This document shows, in pieces, positions 33,934 to 42,269 of a DNA stretch of 57,984 nucleotides (positions are counted from its first letter, which is position 1; every line of letters begins with the position of its first letter). Location of the stretch: NCBI GenBank assembly GCA_001799735.1, contig MGUA01000035.1, positions 1 through 57,984 of the forward strand, given 5' to 3'. The notes under the pieces were generated by a model. That model saw only the letters and a program-made list of their open reading frames with translations, ran no database searches and was not told the origin of the DNA. Made by a program: the position numbers and the translations under genes. This DNA comes from Elusimicrobia bacterium GWB2_63_22. Lineage in GTDB: Bacteria > Elusimicrobiota > Elusimicrobia > Elusimicrobiales > UBA9959.

Positions 33934-35052
33934 ATGCTCAAAAGTTTCCTCATCCTTTTTTCGCTGGTCACCTTCCTTTCCCCTTTCGCCGCCGCCCAGG
34001 CCCTTAGCCCCTCGGACCTGCAGGCGCTTAACGCCGCGGCGGTACAGGCTATTGATTTAAACATACCGGAACTGCCCGCCGATAAAAAATGGGGCGTCAG
34101 CTACGTGCTCACCGGCGCGCTTACCATACGTGAAGACCGCGTCTTCCTCAACACCCCGGACGGCCGCGTGTTCGAGCTGGACCTCAGCGTGCGCCGGGCC
34201 CGCAAATTTGACGGCCAGAGCGTAAAGGTGGAAGCCAAGGCCAAACAGGCCGACGACATGTCCGTGCTGAAGGTCGACGGGATAACCGAATACGACGCCT
34301 CCGCCGAAATAAAATTGCCGCCCTACCTGGCCAAGCGCCGCCCGGCCAAACTTATAAACGAAGCCCCCGGCGCCCTGACCGTAGGCAATGTGCGTTGGCT
34401 CTATGGCCAGACCCCCGCCGCCGACAGCTTTGACTGGGCCACCGCCACCATAAAGCCCGAGCTGGTAAAAGAAGTCTATTTCGTAAAAAAGCCCTTCGCC
34501 CCCGAGTGGATAGCCGCGCATTCCCTGCTGGCCTTTACTTTTGAGAAAGGCGGCCTCACCGACGCCAACGGCAACGAGTCCACGGCGCTGGTGCTTACCA
34601 TAGAGGCCTTCCTGCGCGAGGGCCAGATCTACGACCTTAAGGCCGGGCTCAAAAAGAATTTCGGCATAGTGTGGCTGCTCACCTCCTGGGAAGACTATGT
34701 CACCCGCACGGTACAGACCGACAAGGCCCGCCTGATCCCCTACAAGGTGGAGCAGCTCTCCCAGGCCCAGAAAGCCGACATGGTGCGCCAGGCCGTGCGC
34801 CTGGCCGACGTGAACCGCGAGGGCGAGTACTACCACACCATCACCAATAACTGCACCAACAACCTGCTCATAGTGATAAACCGCGTGCTGCCCGAGAACC
34901 GGCGCATCCGCATGTGGACCATCCCCTACCTGGCCTACAACGTGCGCGCCACCATGCCGGTGATGGTACCTGGGTACCTGCAGGGCAAAGGCCTGCTCGG
35001 CCCGGAGCTAGGCGTGATCAACGAAACCAATTACCGCAACCCGCTGCCGTAA
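33934..35052 (+). CDS. exported DUF4105/Lnb-like protein
   Basis: This 372-residue protein has a signal peptide (ILFSLVTFLSPFAAAQA). Residues 45-130 form a beta-rich, OB-like part (GALTIREDRVFLNTPDGRVF). The C-terminal half resembles the DUF4105 domain, including the signature YHTITNNCTNNLLIVINRVL with the invariant Asn-Asn-Cys. DUF4105 proteins include Lnb, which N-acylates lipoproteins in some Gram-positives. Here an envelope acyl-transfer or Cys-peptidase-like role is inferred only. No SD; see the -10 at 33922. Confidence 0.78.
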   Translation: MLKSFLILFSLVTFLSPFAAAQALSPSDLQALNAAAVQAIDLNIPELPADKKWGVSYVLTGALTIREDRVFLNTPDGRVFELDLSVRRARKFDGQSVKVEAKAKQADDMSVLKVDGITEYDASAEIKLPPYLAKRRPAKLINEAPGALTVGNVRWLYGQTPAADSFDWATATIKPELVKEVYFVKKPFAPEWIAAHSLLAFTFEKGGLTDANGNESTALVLTIEAFLREGQIYDLKAGLKKNFGIVWLLTSWEDYVTRTVQTDKARLIPYKVEQLSQAQKADMVRQAVRLADVNREGEYYHTITNNCTNNLLIVINRVLPENRRIRMWTIPYLAYNVRATMPVMVPGYLQGKGLLGPELGVINETNYRNPLP

Positions 35053-35071
35053 ACGCGGCGGCTTAAAAGCG

Positions 35072-35105
35072 CGGCCGGGGCCCCCCAAGCCCCGGCCGTT
35101 CTTTT
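35072..35105 (+). terminator. intrinsic terminator
   Basis: CGGCCGGGG (35072-35080) pairs with CCCCGGCCG (35090-35098) and is followed by TTCTTTTT. It ends the DUF4105 unit and lies between convergent genes. Confidence 0.85.
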
Positions 35106-35112
35106 TACCGCT

Positions 35113-35625
35113 CTACTTTTTGCGCCCGGCCTTGCCCGGCCTGGCGGGAGCCGCCAGCGGCTCCTCTTCCCAGGCCGCGTCGGCCAGGTGCTCGCCGGGC
35201 GCGTGGTCCGGCGCGGGCCCGTCGGCCACGTGCTCCCCCGGCGCGTGGTCGGCCGGCCCTTCTTTCTCCCGCGGTTTGCCGCTCCCCACAAAGTCGAGAG
35301 CGTCCACATAGACCAGGGTCTTGCTATGGTGTTTACCGTCCTCTTTGCCGGTCCACTCCTCCATAGCCAGGTGGCCTTCTACGTAAACCTGCCGCCCCTT
35401 GGCCAACCGGCCGGCGAAATCCGCCAGTTTACGGCCGTTGTCGCGGTTGTAGGCCTTCAGTTCCACCCACACCGGCGCCTCCTCCCACTCGCCGGTGGCG
35501 GCGCTCTTGCGCCGGTTATGCACCACGAAGCCCAGGTGCGCCACCTTCCCCCCGTTGGCGAACTCTTTTATCTCCGGGTCGCGCGTCAGCCGCCCTATCA
35601 GCATCACCTTGTTCAAGTCGGACAT
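35113..35625 (-). CDS. ssb: single-stranded DNA-binding protein
   Basis: This 170-residue protein has an N-terminal OB fold (MLIGRLTRDPEIKEFANGGK, PVWVELKAYNRDNGRKLADF, KGRQVYVEGHLAMEEW). The tail holds a short internal repeat (DHAPGEH twice) and ends PARPGKAGRKK. The acidic DDDIPF-type tip used by ordinary SSBs to recruit partners is missing, so this may be an auxiliary SSB. The ATG at 35625 has a GAGGGGG SD. A longer frame to 36354 runs through the symporter gene and is false. Its promoter carries the CCCGACA palindrome. Confidence 0.92.
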   Translation of the reverse strand: MSDLNKVMLIGRLTRDPEIKEFANGGKVAHLGFVVHNRRKSAATGEWEEAPVWVELKAYNRDNGRKLADFAGRLAKGRQVYVEGHLAMEEWTGKEDGKHHSKTLVYVDALDFVGSGKPREKEGPADHAPGEHVADGPAPDHAPGEHLADAAWEEEPLAAPARPGKAGRKK

Positions 35626-35656
35626 AAAATACCCCCTCAGTGTTTTTCCGCAACAT

Positions 35657-35693
35657 AGCTTAGCAGGCCAACCCGACAGCGTAGTGTCGGGTT
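35657..35693 (-). promoter_or_regulatory. ssb promoter with palindromic operator, site 1
   Basis: The palindrome AACCCGACA-N6-TGTCGGGTT spans 35670-35693. Reading toward ssb, CTGTCG, a 16-bp spacer and TATGTT can serve as -35 and -10, and an extended TGCTAAGCT overlaps them. The palindrome covers the -35. Sites 2 (40672-40691) and 3 (57423-57446) have the same plan. Confidence 0.6.
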
Positions 35694-35716
35694 GAAATAA
35701 GTTAAAATTCAAGGCA

Positions 35717-37039
35717 ATGGAAAATTTAAACCTCCTCCTCGAGAAGGCCGGAGCCGCCGTGTGGGGCGCGCCGCTCATCATCCTGCTCTTCGGCACGCAC
35801 CTGTTCCTCACCTTCCGGCTGGGCTTCATACAGCGCCACATGTGGAAGGCCATAAAGCTCTCCTTCCGGCGCCAGGCCGAGGGCGAGGGCGACATCTCCC
35901 ATTTCGGCGCGCTCACCACGGCGCTGGCGGCCACCATCGGCACCGGCAACATAGTGGGCGTGGCCACCGCCGTGGCGGCGGGCGGGCCCGGCGCCGTGCT
36001 GTGGATGTGGCTTACCGGCGTGTTCGGCATAGCCACCAAGTACGCCGAGGCCCTGCTCGCCGTAAAATACCGCGTAGTCTCGCCCACCGGGGAATTCTCC
36101 GGCGGGCCCATGTACGTGCTGGAGCGCGGCCTTAACGCGCGCTGGCTGGGACTCATTTTCGCCTTCTTCACCGCCGTGGCCGCCTTCGGCATAGGCAACA
36201 TGGTGCAGGCCAACTCCATCTCGCAGATGCTGCACACCACCTTCGCCCTGCCGGTGTGGGCGTCCGGTTTAGTAATGACCGGTCTTACCGCCTTTGTAAT
36301 CCTGGGCGGCATAAAATCCATAGCCCGGTTCTGCGAACGGCTGGTGCCGTTCATGGCCGTGTTCTACACGCTGGGCTGCGCTATCATCTTGATAATTAAT
36401 TTCGACAAACTCCCCGCGACAATAAGCCTTATACTGTCCTCCGCCTTCAACGGCCAGGCGGCCGTGGGCGGCTTCCTGGGCGCCGGCATGAAAGAGGCCA
36501 TGCGCTACGGCATAGCGCGCGGCCTGTTCTCCAACGAGTCGGGCCTGGGCAGCGCCCCCATTGTAGCCGCGGCCGCACAGACCACCAACCCTGTGCGCCA
36601 GGCGCTGGTCTCCTCCACCGGCACTTTCTGGGACACCGTGGTGGTGTGCCTGCTGACCGGTCTGGTGATAGTAAGCGCCGGCGACTGGACTAGCGGCCTT
36701 AAGGGCGCGGCCCTCACCAAAAGCGCCTTCGCCCATATTCCTTATATCGGGCCCACGGTGCTCAGCCTGGGCCTGCTCACCTTCGTGTTCTCCACCATCA
36801 TCGGCTGGGAATATTACGGCGAAAAAGCCGCCGAGTACCTGCTCGGGGTGAAGGCTATTAAGCCCTATCGTTATTTGTGGATCGTCGCCGTTATGGTGGG
36901 CTCGGTGGCGGCCCTGCCGGCGGTGTGGAATTTCGCGGACATCTTTAACGGCCTGATGGCCGTCCCCAACCTGGTGTCCCTGCTGCTGCTGGCCCACGTA
37001 GTGGCGGCCGAGACCAAGAAACACATCAACGAAGAATAA
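35717..37039 (+). CDS. sodium:alanine/glycine symporter (AGCS family)
   Basis: This Na+-coupled importer of small neutral amino acids has 440 residues and about eleven helices. Family blocks are GALTTALAATIGTGNIVGVA with the substrate-contact TGTGN-type loop, GVFGIATKYAEALLAVKYR, and RGLFSNESGLGSAPIVAAAA. The start at 35717 has a weak AAGG SD. It is divergent from ssb, so the operator at 35670-35693 could also influence it, although the promoter elements point the other way. Confidence 0.93.
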   Translation: MENLNLLLEKAGAAVWGAPLIILLFGTHLFLTFRLGFIQRHMWKAIKLSFRRQAEGEGDISHFGALTTALAATIGTGNIVGVATAVAAGGPGAVLWMWLTGVFGIATKYAEALLAVKYRVVSPTGEFSGGPMYVLERGLNARWLGLIFAFFTAVAAFGIGNMVQANSISQMLHTTFALPVWASGLVMTGLTAFVILGGIKSIARFCERLVPFMAVFYTLGCAIILIINFDKLPATISLILSSAFNGQAAVGGFLGAGMKEAMRYGIARGLFSNESGLGSAPIVAAAAQTTNPVRQALVSSTGTFWDTVVVCLLTGLVIVSAGDWTSGLKGAALTKSAFAHIPYIGPTVLSLGLLTFVFSTIIGWEYYGEKAAEYLLGVKAIKPYRYLWIVAVMVGSVAALPAVWNFADIFNGLMAVPNLVSLLLLAHVVAAETKKHINEE

Positions 37040-37050
37040 AAGCCCCCGGC

Positions 37051-38628
37051 CTACAGCCAGGGGTACAACTTGCCCGCTATGCGGTCCATAAGCGTGGGCT
37101 TATAGTCCGTTATGCGCACGCTCTGCGGAATATCTTTGGCGAACATTTCCGCGCCGATAAATTCAGCCAGGCGCGCGTCCAGCACCACAACGTTAAGCTC
37201 GTGGTTGTTCTTCAGGCTGCGGCTGTCCAGGTTGGAAGAACCGAAGCTGCTCCACAACCCGTCGATGGTCACCACTTTCTGGTGCGCCATGCGGCCCTGG
37301 TATTCGTAGATCTCGGCGCCGGCGGCCAGCAGCTGCGGGTAGAAGGAACGCGAGCTCTGCATGGCGATAGCCTTGTTATTGAGCGCCGGGAAAACCAGCC
37401 GCACCTTAACGCCGCGGGCGGCCGCAGCACTTAGGGCGTCCACTACGTCCGGGTCGGCAAAATAGGGCGCGGCCGCGCTGATGCTCTTCTGCGCCGTGTG
37501 GAAGGCGCGCAGGTACATGGCCTTTATGTTGCGGTCCTCGTTGCCGGCGTGGTACACCACACGGGCCTCAATGCCGCCGGGGATCTCCCTCAGCTCGGGG
37601 TAGTACTCGGCCCTGTCGCGCAGCCCGCCGCCCGACTCGGCCCACTGCTCCAGGAAAGAATCCTGCAGGCGCGCCACGGCGGGACCGGCTATGCGGCTCT
37701 GCTGGTCATGCCAGTCCACCTGGTAATGGCCGCCTATGTTCATGCCGCCGGTAAAGCCCAGCACGCCGTCTATCACCATCACCTTGCGGTGGTCGCGGCT
37801 GCCCGTCCAGCGGGCGGAATCGTTGGTGAGGGCCTCGGCGCCGTTGTCGCGCAGGAAGGCCAGCAATTTCTGTATCTCCAGCCCCTTCTTCACGCCGGAG
37901 CCGTAGTAGTCCACCAGCAGGCGCACCTGCACCCCTTCCTTAGCCTTGGCCGCCAGCTTGCGCGCCAGGCCCCAGCCTATCTCGTCGGCCTGCAGCTGGT
38001 AAATTTCTATATGGATAGATTTTTTCGCCCCGTCTATGGCCGCCGCGGCCGCGGGCAGCACGGCGCCGTCTATCAGGAAATCAATTTTATTCAGGCCGGA
38101 ACTGCGCGAGCCGGTAACCGCGTCTATGTAGGCGCCCAGGCCGGTCCAGTCGCCGGGCACGGTGGCGGCCAGGTGGCGGTCGGCCAGCTTTTCTATGGCG
38201 GAGGGATAGGACAAGGCGCCGTGCAGCTTGAGGCGCCGCACATGGTAGTACAGCGCGTCAAAAGCGGCGGCGTCGGGGGCGGATTCAAAAAGGCGGTAGA
38301 GGGCGTTCTCGGTGTCCTGCTGGCGCCAGTCCGTGTCGCCGCCGTTCATCACCGGGTGGGAATCTTTAACCAGCGTGCGCAGCATAGCCAGGCGCTGTTC
38401 GGGCGTGGCCGCGGCCATCTGGGCGGCGCTCAGCCGGGCGATGTCGGAAGGAGAATTGGTGTCCACCACCGGCGGGGGCAACTTTGCCGGGGCGCCGGCC
38501 TGCGGCACAACAATATCGGACGGCGCCTGCGCGGCCAGGGCCCGGTAGGCGTCCTGCGCTGCGGCTTTCTGCAGTAGTAAGGGAAGAAGTACCAAAAGGG
38601 ATAAGGCGGGATAGAGCTTATTTCTCAT
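37051..38628 (-). CDS. exported phospholipase D/cardiolipin synthase-like protein
   Basis: This 525-residue protein has a signal peptide or anchor (LSLLVLLPLLLQKAAAQD). An N-terminal helical region of about 160 residues precedes two PLD halves. The HKD motifs are DHRKVMVIDGVLGFTGGMN and MAHQKVVTIDGLWSSFGSSN. This arrangement fits cardiolipin synthase or a periplasmic phosphatidyl-transferase or phospholipase. The extra N-terminal domain and exported location are unlike classic ClsA. The gene converges with the symporter, 11 bp apart, with no evident terminator between them. Confidence 0.9.
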   Translation of the reverse strand: MRNKLYPALSLLVLLPLLLQKAAAQDAYRALAAQAPSDIVVPQAGAPAKLPPPVVDTNSPSDIARLSAAQMAAATPEQRLAMLRTLVKDSHPVMNGGDTDWRQQDTENALYRLFESAPDAAAFDALYYHVRRLKLHGALSYPSAIEKLADRHLAATVPGDWTGLGAYIDAVTGSRSSGLNKIDFLIDGAVLPAAAAAIDGAKKSIHIEIYQLQADEIGWGLARKLAAKAKEGVQVRLLVDYYGSGVKKGLEIQKLLAFLRDNGAEALTNDSARWTGSRDHRKVMVIDGVLGFTGGMNIGGHYQVDWHDQQSRIAGPAVARLQDSFLEQWAESGGGLRDRAEYYPELREIPGGIEARVVYHAGNEDRNIKAMYLRAFHTAQKSISAAAPYFADPDVVDALSAAAARGVKVRLVFPALNNKAIAMQSSRSFYPQLLAAGAEIYEYQGRMAHQKVVTIDGLWSSFGSSNLDSRSLKNNHELNVVVLDARLAEFIGAEMFAKDIPQSVRITDYKPTLMDRIAGKLYPWL

Positions 38629-38719
38629 CCTTTAATTATCTCTTTATACAGGGGAGCCCCAATAGAGGCCAAAGGCCCAAGCCGCTGCAGCCATTGTGCC
38701 TATTAAAGGAAGGGGCCGG

Positions 38720-39088
38720 TCAGGGGGTCAGGGCTTTGCGCACGGCCTTAAGCAGCAGGGTTGTGCCGTCGGCCTTGCAGACAAAGGCGTCGCAGGAGCA
38801 GCCGCAATTGGTCTCGGGCTGTTCGGCTCCGCTGAGCATGATCACGGGGACATGCTTGAGCTCGGGAGAGCGTTTTATGGCGCAGCACACGGCCATCCCG
38901 TCTTCCGCGCCTATCTTAAGGTCCGCTATCACGCAATGCAGCCTTTCCTGCGCGGCCAGCTTAATGGCCGCGGCGCAGTTTTGCGCCTTCAACACGCGGT
39001 AACCCTCGGAGACCAGCAGCCGCTCCAGCAGCGAAAGCCAGTCCTCGTCATTATCCACCACAAGCACGGTTTTTTGGGGGTCGGTCAT
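38720..39088 (-). CDS. stand-alone Cys-rich receiver-domain response regulator
   Basis: This 122-residue CheY-like receiver has no output domain. Acid pocket VVDNDED, phospho-acceptor Asp56 (VIADLKIG), Ser in MLSGAE and Lys in VCKADG are present. Eight cysteines are unusual, notably ETNCGCSCDAFVC just before the conserved Lys, where a thiol or metal switch is conceivable. I chose the ATG at 39088; a TTG 6 nt earlier also opens the frame. No kinase is adjacent. Confidence 0.88.
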   Translation of the reverse strand: MTDPQKTVLVVDNDEDWLSLLERLLVSEGYRVLKAQNCAAAIKLAAQERLHCVIADLKIGAEDGMAVCCAIKRSPELKHVPVIMLSGAEQPETNCGCSCDAFVCKADGTTLLLKAVRKALTP

Positions 39089-39172
39089 AAACAAGAAGCC
39101 TTACATGGAAGTTGAAACTTATGTCAGATATTATAGCTTACAACCGAAAAAACAATACTGCACAAATGTTAC

Positions 39173-40099
39173 TTACCGCGCGGGGACCACTGCCGCCAGG
39201 TTAAAACCGAGTACTGGCCAGGCGGCGCCTTCGAGGCCTTTTACATAATCAAGCGCGTCCACGTCCATTACCTGCCGGCCCTGCGCCGCGTGGCGGATGA
39301 GCTTGCCGCGGGGCCCATCTAAAATTAACAGCTGATGCGTCACCAGCGTAGGCTTGTCGGCCCTGTCCTCGCGCACCACGCTGACCACGGTGCCGTCAGG
39401 GATGCGGGCCAGCAGCCGCGGCAGGTCGGCCAGCGGCACGTAATTTATATAGGCCTGCTGATCGCCGATATTTTCTCCCAGCGCGCGCAGGCGGGCCAGC
39501 CGGGCGGCGCGGGCCGCCGGGGCTTCCCAAGCGAAGCCAACCAAGTCGGCCTCGGTGCGGGCCCGGTACCAGGCTCGTTTGGAAATTATTTTAGACGCGG
39601 TGCGCAGGCGGGGGCCGGCCACGTCGCCGGTAATGTCGCGCAGAAAACCGGCCGCTATATTATTGGGCAGCCAGTCCAGCTCGGTAAAATGATTGCGGGT
39701 CTCGTAACTCACCAGGCCGTTCTGGTAGCGCACCTGGCGCAAGATGTCCAGCGCGCGCGGCTCGCTGTTGCCCAGGGCGAAGGCCATAGCCTGCTCTACA
39801 AAAGTGGTGCAGTCCAGGCCGGTATAGCTTACCAGCGGGTCGCGGTCAAACTCGCCGGCCGCGCCCTCGCCCAGCGCGCCCAGCACATAGGGCAGGCCTA
39901 AAAATCTGGAGCTGGCTTCAGCCAGGCCGGGGCCGGCGGCGCGGGCAGGGGCAGGGCCGGCGGGCAGCGGCACGGACGGAGCGTCAAAACGGAGGCCGCC
40001 ATAAACAGCGTTAGCGCGCAGGGCCCCCAGGGCGGCCGCGTAGGCCGCGTCGGGCGACGCTATAAGGAGAGCTATTATTATGGCGAGGATAGATTTCAC
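39173..40099 (-). CDS. exported DUF1460 family protein (NlpC/P60-like amidase)
   Basis: This 308-residue protein has a signal peptide (ILAIIIALLIASPDAAYA). The DUF1460 core is clear: GLDCTTFVEQAMAFALGN with the catalytic-type Cys, then VRYQNGLVSYETRNHFTELDWLPNN. The family is linked to peptidoglycan amidase activity in the periplasm. It starts with GTG at 40099. TACAAT at 40107-40112 ends 7 nt upstream and no SD is present, so leaderless translation from GTG is likely. Confidence 0.88.
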   Translation of the reverse strand: MKSILAIIIALLIASPDAAYAAALGALRANAVYGGLRFDAPSVPLPAGPAPARAAGPGLAEASSRFLGLPYVLGALGEGAAGEFDRDPLVSYTGLDCTTFVEQAMAFALGNSEPRALDILRQVRYQNGLVSYETRNHFTELDWLPNNIAAGFLRDITGDVAGPRLRTASKIISKRAWYRARTEADLVGFAWEAPAARAARLARLRALGENIGDQQAYINYVPLADLPRLLARIPDGTVVSVVREDRADKPTLVTHQLLILDGPRGKLIRHAAQGRQVMDVDALDYVKGLEGAAWPVLGFNLAAVVPAR

Positions 40100-40106
40100 T
40101 ATATAT

Positions 40107-40112
40107 ATTGTA
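40107..40112 (-). promoter_or_regulatory. -10 box (TACAAT) positioned for leaderless transcription
   Basis: It lies 7 nt before the GTG start of the DUF1460 gene. Confidence 0.45.
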
Positions 40113-40172
40113 GCCCGCGCCGGGGGAGCGCGTAAGTGACAATAGGCCCAGCCGGGCCCGGGCCTTAAAGCC

Positions 40173-40649
40173 CTAGTTCAGGAGGTCGCTCCGGCGCAGC
40201 AGGGCCACGTTATCGCGCAGCCAGCGGCGGCGGGCCTTGTAGGCGGGGCAGGCCGCCTCCACGTGCGCCCAGAATTTTTTGGAATGGTTCATCTCGCGCA
40301 GGTGGCAGAGCTCGTGGATGACCACGTAGTCCAGCGCCTCGGGCGGGGCCGCGGCCAGCCGCCAGTTGAAATTAAGATTGCGGCGCCCGGAGCAGCTGCC
40401 CCACATGGAGCGCTGGTTCTTGATGAAAACTTTTTTATACTCCAGCCCCAGCGCCCCGGCCCAATGGGCCACGCTGGCAGAAATTATCTCCCTGGCGCGC
40501 CGCCGTTGGGCGGCCGTAGGCCCGGTCAGCCGGGGCCGCATATAGCGGCGGCGGTAAACGGGGCGCGCCGGCGGAAAGACCTCGGGCAGGTCCCCGGCCA
40601 GGGTGCGCAGAAAATCGCGCACATCGCGGCAAACGCCTATCACGCTCAT
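40173..40649 (-). CDS. YgjP-like metallopeptidase-domain protein
   Basis: This 158-residue protein of the M48-like YgjP (DUF45) family has the zinc motif H112-E-L-C-H116 (VVIHELCHLREMNHSKKFW), preceded by SMWGSCSGRRNLNFNWRL, which is highly conserved in the family. Relatives are often encoded next to type I restriction systems; peptidase activity is not generally shown. It is divergent from the DUF2779 nuclease, and its TATAAT (40656-40661) ends 6 nt before the ATG. The -35 region falls on the shared palindrome. Confidence 0.9.
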   Translation of the reverse strand: MSVIGVCRDVRDFLRTLAGDLPEVFPPARPVYRRRYMRPRLTGPTAAQRRRAREIISASVAHWAGALGLEYKKVFIKNQRSMWGSCSGRRNLNFNWRLAAAPPEALDYVVIHELCHLREMNHSKKFWAHVEAACPAYKARRRWLRDNVALLRRSDLLN

Positions 40650-40655
40650 GGGTAA

Positions 40656-40711
40656 ATTATAACAAAACTACCCCGACACACCTTTGTCGGGTTGGTGTGC
40701 TAGACTATAAT
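40656..40711. promoter_or_regulatory. divergent promoters around palindromic operator, site 2
   Basis: CCCGACA (40672-40678), a 6-bp spacer and TGTCGGG (40685-40691) lie between two -10 boxes. One is TATAAT at 40656-40661 on the minus strand for the ygjP-like gene. The other is TATAAT at 40706-40711 on the plus strand, 16 bp from TTGTCG (40684-40689), for the DUF2779 gene. A TGCTAGACT extended -10 (40698-40706) overlaps the latter. One bound repressor could block both. Confidence 0.6.
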
Positions 40712-40724
40712 AGAGGACAAGGTT

Positions 40725-42203
40725 ATGGCAAAGCGCATTTCAAAATCACAGTTCATGATGGGGCTGCAATGCCCCAAGCGGCTCTGGCTGTACAACTACC
40801 GCAAAGAGCTCATCCCCCCCGTGGCCCCCGGCACGCAGCGCCTGTTCGACGAGGGTAAAGCCGTGGACGAGCTGAGCCGCGGTTACTTTAAAGACGGCAA
40901 GCTGGTGGCTTTCGACTTCCGCCAATTGCAGCACGCGCTAAAGCATACCGCCTGGCTCATAGAGAACGGGGCTAAACTTATTTACGAAGGCGCCTTCTGC
41001 TCCGGGGACGTGCTGATACGCTGCGATATCCTAAAGAAGAATCCGGACAACAGCTGGGACCTGATAGAAGTAAAAAGCTCCACCTCCGTTAAAGAGGAGC
41101 ATCTCCCGGACGCCGCCCTGCAGCGCTATGTGCTGGAGGCCGCTGGCCTGAAGATCAAAAAAACCTGGCTGATGCACATCAACAAGGAGTTCATTAAGCG
41201 GGGCCCCATAGACCCTAAAAAGTTTTTCAAACGCGAGAACATAACAGAGCAGACCACGGCGCTGCTGCCGGCCATCAAAGAAAACCTGGAGAAGTTCCTG
41301 GAGCTGCTGGCCGGGGAGACTCCGGAGATCGGCATTGGCCGCCACTGTTCCGAGCCGCATACCTGCGACTTCCGGGGCCATTGCTGGAAGAATGTGCCCG
41401 ACTATTCCATCTACGACGTACCCCGCCTGCCCTGGGAGAAGAAGAACCTGCTGAAGGCCATGGGCATAGTGCGGTTTGCCGACGTACCCGACACTTTTGA
41501 CTTGAGCACGGCCCAGAAACTTTACCTGCAGGTGGAGAAGACCGGCCGCCCGGCAGTAGACAAGCCCGCCCTTAAAGCTTTCCTCGGCACGCTGCAGTAC
41601 CCGCTCTGGCATATAGACTTCGAGACGCTGATGCCGGGCATACCGCTGTTCGACGCCTCCCGCCCCTATCAGCAGATCCCTTTCCAGGTCTCCATTCACG
41701 TGCAGGACGCGCCCGGCGCCGAGCCGCGCCACCTGGACTACCTGGCCAGCCCCGCCGGGGACCCGCGCCCCGGGCTGATAGCCTTTCTGGCGCGTAACAT
41801 CGGCACCGAAGGCTCGCTCCTCGCCTACAACTCCGCCTTCGAGGCCGCCCGCCTGCGCGAGATGGCCGCCGACTTCCCGGACTCTGCTCCCCCGCTGAAT
41901 AATTTTGCCGACCGGCTGGTAGACCTGATGGCGCCCTTTAAAGAACAGGCCTATGTGCTGCCGGAGTTCCGCGGCCATTACTCTATAAAGGTGCTGCTGC
42001 CGGCCATGATACCGGACATGACCTACGCGGGCCTGCCTATCGGCAACGGCGCCGACGCGCAGCTGGCCTTTGCCGCCATGGTGGCCGGCAAATTAAACCC
42101 GGACCAGGCCGCCAAGGCCCGCCGCGACCTGCTGGTGTACTGCGGCCAGGACACCCTGGCCATGGTAAAGATCCTCGCCAAACTCTACGCCGCGGCCGGC
42201 TGA
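40725..42203 (+). CDS. DUF2779 nuclease: RecB/Cas4-like plus DnaQ-like domains
   Basis: This 492-residue protein has an N-terminal PDDEXK-type part: LQCPKRLWLYNY with Cys16, then an active-site EVKSSTSVKEEHL near residue 113 and a Q motif ALQRYVLEAAG. Three more cysteines (HCSEPHTCDFRGHC, about 208-221) complete a probable Fe-S cluster as in Cas4/AddB. From residue 295 an RNase H-fold exonuclease-like domain begins at HIDFETLMP and ends with YCGQDTLAMVKIL. Both halves suggest DNA processing. The SOS-like palindrome at its promoter supports a repair role. Biochemical function is not established for the family. Confidence 0.85.
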   Translation: MAKRISKSQFMMGLQCPKRLWLYNYRKELIPPVAPGTQRLFDEGKAVDELSRGYFKDGKLVAFDFRQLQHALKHTAWLIENGAKLIYEGAFCSGDVLIRCDILKKNPDNSWDLIEVKSSTSVKEEHLPDAALQRYVLEAAGLKIKKTWLMHINKEFIKRGPIDPKKFFKRENITEQTTALLPAIKENLEKFLELLAGETPEIGIGRHCSEPHTCDFRGHCWKNVPDYSIYDVPRLPWEKKNLLKAMGIVRFADVPDTFDLSTAQKLYLQVEKTGRPAVDKPALKAFLGTLQYPLWHIDFETLMPGIPLFDASRPYQQIPFQVSIHVQDAPGAEPRHLDYLASPAGDPRPGLIAFLARNIGTEGSLLAYNSAFEAARLREMAADFPDSAPPLNNFADRLVDLMAPFKEQAYVLPEFRGHYSIKVLLPAMIPDMTYAGLPIGNGADAQLAFAAMVAGKLNPDQAAKARRDLLVYCGQDTLAMVKILAKLYAAAG

Positions 42204-42214
42204 GCGACCGCATT

Positions 42215-42223
42215 TGCTACACT
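42215..42223 (+). promoter_or_regulatory. extended -10 (TGCTACACT) of paralogue B
   Basis: A TGnTAnnnT element lies 46 nt before the ATG at 42270, matching TGCTAAACT upstream of paralogue A. Confidence 0.45.
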
Positions 42224-42269
42224 ATAGCCGCGGTTAGTGGGGTTTTAAAACTACAACTAAAGGACTTCA

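Noticed and set aside
35626-36354. N-terminal extension of ssb
   Set aside because: The extension lies antisense to the symporter. The OB fold begins right after the ATG at 35625, which has a good SD.
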